A DNA stretch of 64,000 nucleotides. Source: Acinetobacter piscicola (GTDB lineage Bacteria > Pseudomonadota > Gammaproteobacteria > Pseudomonadales > Moraxellaceae). Positions 47,947 to 56,719 of the stretch are shown piece after piece. Location: assembly GCF_015218165.1 (NCBI RefSeq), contig NZ_CP048661.1, positions 1-64,000 of the forward strand, read 5' to 3'. How positions within the stretch are numbered: the first letter of the stretch is position 1; every line of letters begins with the position of its first letter. The notes under the pieces were generated by a model, which made no database searches, was not told where the DNA came from, and was given only the letters and a program-made list of their open reading frames with translations. The translations under genes and the position numbers were made by a program.

Positions 47947-50571
47947 ATGAATTTAAGTCAACTTCAGCAAGGCCTGGAACAAGCCTTTTATACTGAACAG
48001 CATCGAATTGTCTTTTGGTACGATGCAGAACAGTCATTTACTGAAGAAATCAAAGCCCTAGAGCTAAATGATGTCCAGATTCTGAATATGGCAGAAGAGT
48101 CGAGCCTGGCGATCAAGCTCAAACTGGAACTGCAAGATCAGCAGGGTAAATATTTGCTGTATTTCCCAAGCCCTGAGCCTGAAACCGAGAAAGACTGGCT
48201 ACTGGACATCAAGCTCTATTCACGCAGCTTCTATGCCGATCGTTTCTCGATTATTTTTAATGAGCTGGGTTTACAGCAGCAGAGTCTAAGAGAACATCTG
48301 GCCAAACGTGAAGAATTCCTTAAAGCCAAAGCCCGTCTGAGTACATTGAAACGCTATATCCAGCCTGATGCAGATGAACAGGATCTGGATATGGCCATGA
48401 TTGCGGCTGTGGTCAAGGCCGATAGTGCCGAGTTGATGCATATTGTCTTGGCGCTGGCAGATGAAATGGTACAGCAGAATCTGGCTCTGGAAGTGAATCC
48501 CGACTCCTTTGCTGAACTGGAAAAATTCCAACTGGTGCCAGCTTTAGTCACAGCATTACAGGCGGAAATTGGTTATCCAGCATCGGTTGAAGAATTGAAT
48601 GGGGAAGCACCCTTTAAGCTCGGTACGTTCTTTATCCGTTTGATGAGCACAGGTTTCTGTGAAAGCCTGGGCGATATACCGCTATGGGCTCAAGAACTGG
48701 TGATGTCATCTGTCAGTTCACGTGCGACGGCTAGAGCATTCTTGTCACGCTGGAGAGACAGCTCCAAATACTACCCAACCTTTGATACGCTTTCCCAGAG
48801 CGTGGCCAATGCACTGCGGATCAAAGAAAAGGTCGGGGCTTTTGATCTGGAGCAGCTGCTCGATGTCATGACCTTTGAAGTGATTGAACAAAAGATTATT
48901 GTCGATCTGGCCAGCCAGATCCCTGCAGCAACCAAAGCTGAACTGGAACATTTCAGAACGATTATTTCTACCCGTCTGGATGGCTATTGGGCTTCCAAAC
49001 ATAAGGATGATGCGACACGCCGTAAATATCGCACCGTCTATACAGCGTTGCAGGCAGCGATTGACCTGTTTAGCCTGCGACTACAGTTTGATTCTGGGTT
49101 CTATTTCGATTCCAGTGAAGCCTTGTATAAAGCCTATGAACAGGAGTTGTATCGCTTTGATATGGCATATCGCCACTACAGTGCTGCTTCTCAGCGAGCT
49201 CATGTTGATATCCTGAAAAAACTCGATGAAGAAATCGAAAATTGCTATGCCTACTGGTTTATTGATCACTTGGCACGCAACTGGGGCGAGCGTGTAGAAG
49301 CTGAGCAACGCTTGAATTTCTGGAAAGTGGCAGATATCCCAAATCAGCAGAACTTCTACGATACCCACGTCAGACCCTTACTGGGTTCTGCAACTAAACG
49401 CCGTATTGTAGTGATCATCAGTGATGCTTTCCGCTATGAAGCTGCAGTAGAGCTGCGTGATCGTATCAATGAAAAGCGTTATTCCGAAGCGACCTTGTCT
49501 TCACAGCTGGGCGTTGTCCCAAGTTACACCACACTTGGCATGGCTTCGTTGTTGCCGCATCAGACTTTGGAGTACAAAGAGACCGCAGGGGATGATGTTT
49601 TAGTAGATGGGCAGTCCAGCAAAGGGACTGCAGCACGATCCAAAATTCTGGCGGCCTATAATGGATTGGCGGTTACCGCTGAAACGGTAAAAGGTTGGTC
49701 GCGTGATGAAGGCCGTGAAGCACTCAAAGACCATGATTTGATTTACGTTTATCACAACGTGATTGATGCTCGGGGAGACAGTGCCTCGACAGAATCAGAA
49801 ACCTTTATGGCGGTGGAACATGCCATTGAAGAACTGACCGAACTTAGCCGCAAAATCTTGATGCATTTCAATATTTCTACCCTGTTGATCACAGCCGACC
49901 ATGGCTTCTTGTTCCAGCAAAGTAAACTAGAATCTGCGGATCGTTCAAGTTTGACTGAAAAACCTGCGAATACATTGAAAAGCAAAAAACGCTATGTGAT
50001 TGGGCATGGTTTACCAGAGAGCAAAGAAGCATGGAAAGGCTCAACCCAAGCTACGGCAGGCACACGATCTGCGACTGATTTCTGGATTCCAAAAGGGGCG
50101 AACCGTTTCCATTTTGTAGGAGGCTCACGTTTTGTGCATGGCGGCATCATGCCTCAGGAAATTGTGGTGCCGGTACTGACGGTAAAACAGCTACGTGGTG
50201 AAAAGGCTGGACAGCGGACCAAGCGTAAAGTTGAGGTCATTTCTACCAAATCCACGCTGAAGATGGTCAATAACATCCAGAAGTTTGATTTGATGCAAAC
50301 CGAAGCTGTCAGTGAGCTGGTCATGCCAGTGACTTTATCCATTGCCATTTATGATGGGGATCTCAAAGTATCTAGTGAAGAAACCTTGACCTTTGATAGC
50401 AGTACCGACTCTGTTGCGGAACGGGTAAAACAGGTCAGACTGTCATTGTCCGGTACTGATTTTGACCGTAAGAAAGATTACTTCCTGGTACTGAAGGACA
50501 AAGACCTAAATATCGAAATGCAGCGCTATAAGGTCACCATTGATCTGGCATTTACCGATGACTTCTTCTGA
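47947..50571 (+). CDS. pglZ: BREX alkaline-phosphatase-fold protein PglZ (type A)
   Basis: 874 residues. The PglZ domain has metal-site motifs VVIISDAFRYEAAVELRDR (Asp493 region) and LLITADHGFLFQ (Asp651-His652), plus a long helical N-terminus. PglZ proteins have phosphatase/nuclease-superfamily metal sites and are the hallmark of BREX. Start ATG 47947; no overlap with pglX. Together with PglX and BrxC it should form the methylation complex. Confidence 0.95.
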   Translation: MNLSQLQQGLEQAFYTEQHRIVFWYDAEQSFTEEIKALELNDVQILNMAEESSLAIKLKLELQDQQGKYLLYFPSPEPETEKDWLLDIKLYSRSFYADRFSIIFNELGLQQQSLREHLAKREEFLKAKARLSTLKRYIQPDADEQDLDMAMIAAVVKADSAELMHIVLALADEMVQQNLALEVNPDSFAELEKFQLVPALVTALQAEIGYPASVEELNGEAPFKLGTFFIRLMSTGFCESLGDIPLWAQELVMSSVSSRATARAFLSRWRDSSKYYPTFDTLSQSVANALRIKEKVGAFDLEQLLDVMTFEVIEQKIIVDLASQIPAATKAELEHFRTIISTRLDGYWASKHKDDATRRKYRTVYTALQAAIDLFSLRLQFDSGFYFDSSEALYKAYEQELYRFDMAYRHYSAASQRAHVDILKKLDEEIENCYAYWFIDHLARNWGERVEAEQRLNFWKVADIPNQQNFYDTHVRPLLGSATKRRIVVIISDAFRYEAAVELRDRINEKRYSEATLSSQLGVVPSYTTLGMASLLPHQTLEYKETAGDDVLVDGQSSKGTAARSKILAAYNGLAVTAETVKGWSRDEGREALKDHDLIYVYHNVIDARGDSASTESETFMAVEHAIEELTELSRKILMHFNISTLLITADHGFLFQQSKLESADRSSLTEKPANTLKSKKRYVIGHGLPESKEAWKGSTQATAGTRSATDFWIPKGANRFHFVGGSRFVHGGIMPQEIVVPVLTVKQLRGEKAGQRTKRKVEVISTKSTLKMVNNIQKFDLMQTEAVSELVMPVTLSIAIYDGDLKVSSEETLTFDSSTDSVAERVKQVRLSLSGTDFDRKKDYFLVLKDKDLNIEMQRYKVTIDLAFTDDFF

Positions 50572-50600
50572 TAACGAATTAACGATAGAGCGTAGCCTAC

Positions 50601-52640
50601 ATGGAATCTGCTAACGATAAAGAACTGGATCAGCTGCTGAATGAACACTTTGCTGGGCGGGTGGTACGCAAGGATCTGACTAAACTGATCAAAGAAGGCG
50701 CCAATGTCCCTGTCTATGTACTCGAATACCTGCTGGGGATGTACTGTGCCTCGGATGATCCAGAGATCATTGAACAGGGACTACGTAACGTAAAGACGGT
50801 TCTGGCAGAGAACTATGTACGACCTGATGAAGCCGAGAAGGTGAAATCCCTGGTTCGTGAACGTGGCAGTTATAAGGTCATTGATCGGGTGACCGTAAAG
50901 CTGAATGAGCGTAAGGACAAATACGAAGCCTCCTTTAGTAATCTGGGTATCAAAGATGCCGAAATCTCGGCAGGCATCGTTAAAGAGTATGAAAAATTAC
51001 TTGTTGGTGGTATCTGGGTCATTGCTACGCTCAGTTATTATTTTGAAGAAGGACAGACTAGTTCTCCATTTGGGGTGAGTTTACTCAAGCCGATTCAAAT
51101 GCCCAATATGAATATGGAGGAGCTATTCAATGGACGAGCAGCATTAAGCACTGATCAGTGGCGCGAGAGTTTAATCCGTTCCATCGGCATGGAACCAGCT
51201 TCGTTAAAAGAGGACGTGCAATGGCACCTATTAGCGCGTATGGTTCCGTTCGTTGAAAATAACTATAACGTCTGTGAGCTGGGACCACGCGGTACCGGGA
51301 AAAGCCATATTTACAAAGAGTGTTCACCGAACAGTATTCTAGTTTCGGGTGGACAAACCACTGTGGCCAACCTGTTCTATAACATGAGTAGCCGCCGTAT
51401 TGGTCTTGTTGGTTTATGGGACGTCGTAGCGTTTGACGAGGTCGCAGGCATCTCCTTTAAAGACAAAGATGGCGTACAGATCATGAAAGACTACATGGCC
51501 TCAGGATCTTTTGCTCGTGGCCGTGAACAGATGGAAGCCTCGGCTTCAATGGTTTTTGTGGGTAACATTAACCAAAGCGTTGAATCTCTGGTAAAAACCA
51601 GCCATCTCTTGGCACCTTTCCCTGAAGCCATGATCGATTCGGCATTCTTCGATCGTTTTCATGCTTATATCCCCGGCTGGGAAATTCCGAAGATGCGCCC
51701 GGAGTTCTTCACCAACCGTTATGGATTGATCGTTGATTATCTGGCTGAATTCTTCCGGGAAATGCGCAAGCGTAGCTTTGCAGACTCGATTGAAAAGTAC
51801 TTCAAGTTGGGAAATAACCTGAATCAACGTGATGTGATTGCTGTTCGTAAGACAGTGTCTGGTTTGATGAAGCTGCTCTACCCACACGGTCAGTTTAATA
51901 AAGAAGATGTACGGCAATGCCTGGAATATGCACTGCAGGTGCGCCGTCGGGTCAAAGAACAGCTGAAGAAAATTGGGGGGATGGAATTCTATGATGTGCA
52001 TTTTAGCTATATCGACAATGACACCTTAGAAGAGTATTTTGTTTCAGTCAAAGAGCAGGGGGGTGGCGGACTGATTCCTGAAGGTCCTGCCAAACCAGGC
52101 TTCCTGTATACCATCGGACTCAGTAATAAAGGCATGCCGGGGTTATACCGCTTAGAACTTCAAGTGACCAAAGGTTCTGGAAAATTGGCGACATCAGGCT
52201 TATGGAATTCAAGCAGTGCCAAGGAGCAGGTCAAGATCGCATTTGACTACTTCAAGGCCAATGCATCCAGAATATCGGGTGGCAGTAAGGTGTTGGAACA
52301 TGACTTCCACTTACATGTGGTTGAATTACAGAATACCGGACCGCTCAGCCATCTTGCCTTACCAAGTTTAGTGGCTTTCGCTTCTGGCCTGTTAGGACGA
52401 TCGGTACAGAGTCAGATGGTGGTACTGGGTGATATGAGCTTGGGTGGCTCTGTGACTCCGGTGGAAAGTATTGCCGAATGTCTGCAAGTTGCTTTTGATG
52501 CTGGTGCCAAGAAGGTTGCTTTGCCAATGAGTAGTGCGGCAGATATCCCTACGATTCCTGTGGAACTGTTTACCAAGTTCCAGACCAGTTTCTATGCAGA
52601 TCCGGTGGATGCTGTGTTTAAGGGGCTAGGGGTGGATTGA
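50601..52640 (+). CDS. brxL: BREX Lon-like AAA+ protein BrxL
   Basis: 679 residues. The N-terminal DNA-binding region is followed by AAA+ Walker A ELGPRGTGKSHIYKE (about 225-239) and Walker B VVAFDEVAGI near 275, then a C-terminal Lon-protease-like domain. By eye, the Lon catalytic Lys position (Lon GGLKEKLLA) aligns with VESIAECLQVA, so the Lys is probably replaced and the domain structural rather than proteolytic. BrxL forms rings that bind DNA and carries out phage exclusion; it is dispensable for methylation. It is the last gene of the BREX operon, and a hairpin follows. Confidence 0.95.
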   Translation: MESANDKELDQLLNEHFAGRVVRKDLTKLIKEGANVPVYVLEYLLGMYCASDDPEIIEQGLRNVKTVLAENYVRPDEAEKVKSLVRERGSYKVIDRVTVKLNERKDKYEASFSNLGIKDAEISAGIVKEYEKLLVGGIWVIATLSYYFEEGQTSSPFGVSLLKPIQMPNMNMEELFNGRAALSTDQWRESLIRSIGMEPASLKEDVQWHLLARMVPFVENNYNVCELGPRGTGKSHIYKECSPNSILVSGGQTTVANLFYNMSSRRIGLVGLWDVVAFDEVAGISFKDKDGVQIMKDYMASGSFARGREQMEASASMVFVGNINQSVESLVKTSHLLAPFPEAMIDSAFFDRFHAYIPGWEIPKMRPEFFTNRYGLIVDYLAEFFREMRKRSFADSIEKYFKLGNNLNQRDVIAVRKTVSGLMKLLYPHGQFNKEDVRQCLEYALQVRRRVKEQLKKIGGMEFYDVHFSYIDNDTLEEYFVSVKEQGGGGLIPEGPAKPGFLYTIGLSNKGMPGLYRLELQVTKGSGKLATSGLWNSSSAKEQVKIAFDYFKANASRISGGSKVLEHDFHLHVVELQNTGPLSHLALPSLVAFASGLLGRSVQSQMVVLGDMSLGGSVTPVESIAECLQVAFDAGAKKVALPMSSAADIPTIPVELFTKFQTSFYADPVDAVFKGLGVD

Positions 52641-52669
52641 ATGTAGTCGTATTTTAAGATGATGAGGAA

Positions 52670-52728
52670 ATGGCTCTGTAAATATTTAACAATATCAATA
52701 TATTGATGAATAAGATAACAGAGTCATT
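52670..52728 (+). terminator. Possible terminator/hairpin after brxL
   Basis: ATGgCTCTGTTA-like outer arms (52670-52680 and 52717-52728) enclose a perfect palindrome ATCAATATATTGAT (52694-52707), followed by TTTTTC. It is imperfect as a terminator but well placed, 30 bases after the stop. Confidence 0.5.
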
Positions 52729-52876
52729 TTTCTTAAAAAGAATGGAATTTTCCTGCTTGGACAAGCGATGGTATTTTATAGAGATGAGCACAAGTGAATA
52801 AAGTTCTTAAAAAACAAATCGCTTTTTTTATTCTGCTTGAACCGTACCGGGTTTGTCGGAGACTTTTTTATTTAAG

Positions 52877-53791
52877 TTAGGCCACCTGACCTAACGGGTT
52901 AATCTTATCATAGTACATTGCTTCAAACTCAAAAGGCGATACATAACCCAGTGCACTGTGTACACGCTTTTTATTGAACCAATCTACCCAGTTTAGTGTC
53001 GCAAGTTGTACATCTGCTAAACCTTGCCAATCTGCTTTTAAATATTCAATCACCTCTGTTTTGTATAAGCCATTCACCGTTTCAGCCAAAGCATTATCAT
53101 ATGAATCACCAGTCGTACCGACTGATGCTCGTAAATTTGCAGCTTCTAAACGATTGGTATAGCGAATAGAAAGATATTGAACACCTCTATCGGAATGATG
53201 AATCACATTCTTTGGCATGCCTCGATCGTGCAATGCTTGCTCAAGTGCATCGAGCACCATATCTGTATTCATCCGTGTAGATACTTTCCATCCAACAATT
53301 GCTCGTGAGAACACATCAATAATAAAGGCGGTATAGACCCAGCCTGAATGAGTTTGAATATACGTAAAGTCACTCACCTGAAGCACTGCTTCGCAAGGGT
53401 CAGGATGATCAGCATTAAAATTACGTTTCACTAAATCATCTGCTCTTTTTTGATCATCTCGGCTACGGGTGGTTTGTTTATTCTTACCACGCCAAACACC
53501 TTGTATAGCTAGCTTCTGCATCAATCGAGCAACTGTACAACGTGCGATAACATAACCTTCACGTTTCAATTGTTGCCAGACCTTACGCACACCATATCGA
53601 CCTGAACTTTCTTTCCAAATTCGTTTAATTTGTTCAGCATGATGCTCATCATGTAGATCTCGTTTCGCTCGATGTTCTGGATTGTCAGCGAGATCTAAAG
53701 TTCGGTAATAGGTTGAAGCTGCGATCGGTAAAATCCTACAAATCGCCTCAACACCATATCGATCTTTATTGTTAAGGATAAAATCCACCAT
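52877..53791 (-). CDS. IS3-family transposase OrfB
   Basis: 304 residues with HTH_21 (IKRIWKESSGRYGVRKVWQQ) and rve integrase core; DDE residues in QVSDFTYIQT, HHSDRGVQYLSIRY and ETVNGLYKTEVI. It begins exactly at the last base of orfA (53791), which suits programmed -1 frameshifting to make OrfAB. Intact. Confidence 0.92.
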   Translation of the reverse strand: MVDFILNNKDRYGVEAICRILPIAASTYYRTLDLADNPEHRAKRDLHDEHHAEQIKRIWKESSGRYGVRKVWQQLKREGYVIARCTVARLMQKLAIQGVWRGKNKQTTRSRDDQKRADDLVKRNFNADHPDPCEAVLQVSDFTYIQTHSGWVYTAFIIDVFSRAIVGWKVSTRMNTDMVLDALEQALHDRGMPKNVIHHSDRGVQYLSIRYTNRLEAANLRASVGTTGDSYDNALAETVNGLYKTEVIEYLKADWQGLADVQLATLNWVDWFNKKRVHSALGYVSPFEFEAMYYDKINPLGQVA

Positions 53792-54108
53792 TATTTGTGT
53801 GGGCGGTCGAGCTCCGCCTGGGCGAAAAAAGCGGCTGCTTTACGTAGAATTTCATTGGCACGTTTTAATTCTTTAATTTCACGTTCCATTTGCTTCATTT
53901 TTTCTTGGTCAGATATCTGTTGTACTTTGGCAGGATTTAGTTGATCCATATGCTTTAAATACCAAACACGCAATGTTTCAGGAGTACAACCAATCTTAGG
54001 TGCAATAGCTGTGATTGCAGCCCAAGTAGAAGGATAATCTTTTTCAGATTCAATCAATAATTGAACCGCTCTTTCTCTGATTTCAGGGGTATATTTTGGT
54101 TTTGTCAT
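53791..54108 (-). CDS. IS3-family transposase OrfA
   Basis: 105 residues. The HTH (EIRERAVQLLIESEKDYPST… IAPKIGCTPETLRVWYLKH) is followed by a coiled coil (QEKMKQMEREIKELKRANEI) ending RKAAAFFAQAELDRP. First gene of the element; overlaps orfB by one base. Confidence 0.92.
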   Translation of the reverse strand: MTKPKYTPEIRERAVQLLIESEKDYPSTWAAITAIAPKIGCTPETLRVWYLKHMDQLNPAKVQQISDQEKMKQMEREIKELKRANEILRKAAAFFAQAELDRPHK

Positions 54109-54158
54109 TGGAACATTCTCTCAAGAAAGTTGGTCTCCGACAAACCCGGTACGGTTCA

Positions 54159-54617
54159 TTGTCATCACTGAGTTTAGCCTGATAACGGTAGCAGGTTTCA
54201 CTGATACTAAATGCGCTGCAAGCCAAACGAGTGCTAATGGCATAGTGGGCAACTGCCTGTTGTGCCATCTTACGTCGGCAAGATGGCCTCACCACTTTTT
54301 TGCCATCGCTTCCTGGATGATCTCTGCCTTTAATCGTTCTTCCGCATACATCTTTTTAAGTCTGGTATTTTCTGCTTCCAGTTCTTTGAGTCGAGCCATC
54401 AATGAGGTATCCATACCGCCATATTTGGCACGCCATTTATAAAACGTGGCATTACTCATGCCGTGTTCACGACAAAGGGCGGCTACAGGTGTGCCAGATT
54501 CTGCCTGCTTCAAGATGGACATGATCTGACTGTCAGTAAATTTCGATGTTTTCATGCAGAATCTCCTGCTTGTATCTTAAGAGAAAATTCTACTTTTAGA
54601 TCCTTTTATTTTTAGGG
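54159..54617 (-). mobile_element. Remnant of a second IS3-family element (IS407-like)
   Basis: It contains a complete orfA (54289-54555; 88 residues, FTDSQIMSILKQAESGTPVA, HGMSNATFYKWRAKYGGMD) and the first ~45 codons of orfB (54159-54295; RRKMAQQAVAHYAISTRLAC then SFSISETCYRYQ). The orfB stops where the TGAACCGTACC repeat of the inserted IS begins. The right end is probably the TTAGGGGGGATTACC stretch near 54617. It cannot transpose by itself. Confidence 0.8.
54289..54555 (-). CDS. IS3-family OrfA of the truncated element
   Basis: 88 residues: HTH (TDSQIMSILKQAESGTPVAA… HGMSNATFYKWRAKYGG) and a short leucine-rich coiled coil (LKELEAENTRLKKMYAEERL). ATG 54555 follows GGAGATTCTGC. Intact by itself, but its orfB is cut 130 bases downstream. 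Confidence 0.88.
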   Translation of the reverse strand: MKTSKFTDSQIMSILKQAESGTPVAALCREHGMSNATFYKWRAKYGGMDTSLMARLKELEAENTRLKKMYAEERLKAEIIQEAMAKKW

Positions 54618-54635
54618 GGGATTACCCTTGTAATA

Positions 54636-55592
54636 TTATGTTTTTAAATGATTTCCGAAATAACCTATACAAATTTTTTTTTCAGTGTAATCAGGTAGTA
54701 TATGCATCCGTTTACCATTTACGAAATTTTTAATATGAGGTTCAAAAGTTTGCTTACCTAAAATGGGATGCTTAAAATCTCTTTGCCTAGCGAGAGTCTT
54801 ATTATTCATTGTCGTATCACTTTCATTCGTGATAGTTAGACTAGAATTCTCAACCAGATCTTCTAAGCTCGTAGAGTTAATTATTGCGGAGTTTAAGCTC
54901 GTTAAAACAGCTATTAATCTCTTAAAGTCTATCGGTTGTAATGAACATGATTTAACTGATTTAAGGAAACTTTCTGTAAAGAGTAAGTTGGGGAAATCAT
55001 CGTTATCTTGAACCTTTAAACTAGCTAAATATGTTTTATTTTTTTGTCGTAATTCTTTGAATCTATCTAAAAAGATTGTCAACTGTCGGATAGAAGATAC
55101 ATTAGGTACATGAACTGTTTCCTCGTGATATTCAGTATTTTCATACCATCCTTTAATCAAGGAAACAGAGTCTTGTAGCCACCAATCTTTTGAGGATGCA
55201 CTCAAACTGTGTGAGTGATTTAGATAAGCAAAAGCTAGACCAAAAACTTCTGAGTCACAATTATTTTCATGATAAAAAAGTACTTGCGTAGCATCGACAC
55301 CACTCTTATTGGGAACTAAATTCATCAAAGGACATTTTAAATCACTGATGACACTCTTTATCTGTCGTTGTCTGTCTCGATCGTTAATAGAATTAAGCCA
55401 TCTATCAAAATTGAAACCATTCGCATAATTTAAGTGATTCCAACTTCCTTCTAAATCATCAGCTCTTGAAAATTGAACATTGTTATTTTTAGCTTCATGG
55501 AGTAGATCAAAAAAAGATGTAATATTATTTTCACAATCTTCTATAGATTCAAAAGGTAATGAAGCTTCATTTAAAACAACAGAATCAAACAT
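54636..55592 (-). CDS. Unknown protein, third gene of a putative DUF262/AAA defence operon
   Basis: 318 residues. No family recognised over most of its length. The last ~50 residues (HPILGKQTFEPHIKNFVNGK, then RMHILPDYTEKKICIGYFGN and HL) look like a compact C-terminal domain with a positively charged RxH patch and an IGYFGNHL end, a pattern I associate with defence-system effectors that pair with ATPases. Only six bases separate it from the AAA gene, so it is part of that operon. It could be the toxic effector or a nuclease; no catalytic triad is certain. Confidence 0.6.
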   Translation of the reverse strand: MFDSVVLNEASLPFESIEDCENNITSFFDLLHEAKNNNVQFSRADDLEGSWNHLNYANGFNFDRWLNSINDRDRQRQIKSVISDLKCPLMNLVPNKSGVDATQVLFYHENNCDSEVFGLAFAYLNHSHSLSASSKDWWLQDSVSLIKGWYENTEYHEETVHVPNVSSIRQLTIFLDRFKELRQKNKTYLASLKVQDNDDFPNLLFTESFLKSVKSCSLQPIDFKRLIAVLTSLNSAIINSTSLEDLVENSSLTITNESDTTMNNKTLARQRDFKHPILGKQTFEPHIKNFVNGKRMHILPDYTEKKICIGYFGNHLKT

Positions 55593-55598
55593 AGCACA

Positions 55599-56714
55599 TT
55601 AATCCTTTAATAAAATATTTAGGCTTTTATCCCATTCATCAAAGAATCCTTCCGGCCAATAATCTATTTTACCATTTTGATTAATTTCTATTTTTTCAAC
55701 ATTTGTACAGTGTTCTGCAGAACTTAGGTCTCTAGATAAAAAGTAAACGATTACATTCTCTGGAGCTAAATCTTTATTTTTTACCGCAGCTCTAACGCCA
55801 TTTATGATGTGATCACTATGAGTTTCTATAGCTATTTGAACACCATTTTGTGATGCGAGAGCTATCAACTTTCCAATTAATGATTGACCTGATGGATGCA
55901 AATGAGATTCAGGATTTTCTATAATTAATAGGTCTCCTGGTTTAGAACATAGTAAAGCAGTTACTACAGGCAAAACATATGTCAATCCAAAGCCAGTATT
56001 TTCTGGTCTGAATTCATTAGTATATTCAGTAGCTGAAGCGAATTGATAGTGGAGACTTGCTTGATTTATCTCAGGAATTAATTTTGTGATAATTTTTACA
56101 CCTGGTGTTATTTCTGACATCCAGGCATTTAAATTGTCAATTAAGTGTGATGATTTAGCTTGTGGATGTTGAAGGTTTTCAATAAATAAATTTTTTCCTC
56201 CATGTTGTGAAAGAAAATGAGCAGTATATTCACCTCTAATTCCTAAAGATCTTCTTTGATTGACTGCAAATTCTGATACATCATAAACACTTTTGGGACT
56301 GATTCTTTCTGCTGATAAATATTGAAAGTTTGATACGAATAGTGATTCTGAGAAGGGATTACCTTCAGTTGAAGATAATTCTGGAATTATAGGTTGCATA
56401 TCAGAGTTTTCACTATAATCAAAGTATAGTTCTACACTGCTTTCATCCCAATAAGCCTCGATTTTAATTTTTTCCTCATCAGCCCCTATATAGAGTAAAT
56501 CTTTCCCAATCCCAATTTTGACGTATTCACCTGTTAATGATAGCCCTACATTAGGTATCATATGTTTATCATGAGATTGTCTTAATAATAGCAATGATTG
56601 GAGGGCAGATGACTTTCCCATACCATTAAATCCAGTAAATATATTTAAACTTCTGAATTCAAAATTTTCATCTTTAATGGACTTGAAGTTCTCTAAACTT
56701 AAATAATTCAGCAT
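55599..56714 (-). CDS. AAA ATPase with DUF3696 (SMC/OLD-like)
   Basis: 371 residues. Walker A GFNGMGKSSALQSLLLLRQ is at about 28-47. An ABC-type signature and Walker B follow (GDLLIIENPESHLHPSGQS near 265) and an H-loop (ETHSDHI near 300). The C-terminal DUF3696 segment IDYWPEGFFDEWD is present. No TOPRIM nuclease domain follows, unlike GajA/OLD. It is the middle gene of a leftward operon with five- and six-base gaps. This ATPase with a DUF262 gene on one side and an unknown on the other is the pattern of the three-gene Menshen-type defence systems, as I recall them. Confidence 0.82.
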   Translation of the reverse strand: MLNYLSLENFKSIKDENFEFRSLNIFTGFNGMGKSSALQSLLLLRQSHDKHMIPNVGLSLTGEYVKIGIGKDLLYIGADEEKIKIEAYWDESSVELYFDYSENSDMQPIIPELSSTEGNPFSESLFVSNFQYLSAERISPKSVYDVSEFAVNQRRSLGIRGEYTAHFLSQHGGKNLFIENLQHPQAKSSHLIDNLNAWMSEITPGVKIITKLIPEINQASLHYQFASATEYTNEFRPENTGFGLTYVLPVVTALLCSKPGDLLIIENPESHLHPSGQSLIGKLIALASQNGVQIAIETHSDHIINGVRAAVKNKDLAPENVIVYFLSRDLSSAEHCTNVEKIEINQNGKIDYWPEGFFDEWDKSLNILLKD

Positions 56715-56719
56715 AAATA

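Larger units (their letters stand above)
52838..54158 (-). mobile_element. IS3-family element (IS3 group-like), complete
   Basis: 1,321 bases bounded by TGAACCGTACCGGGTTTGTC and its exact complement (continuing GGAGA inward). It carries orfA and orfB reading leftward. No target duplication is visible. On the right it interrupts orfB of another IS3-family element; that element's other part is missing on the left side, so an adjacent deletion reached the brxL flank. Confidence 0.92.

Noticed and set aside
54083-54295. Complete 70-residue protein gene
   Set aside because: Chimera of truncated IS3 orfB and the end of the inserted IS3 element.
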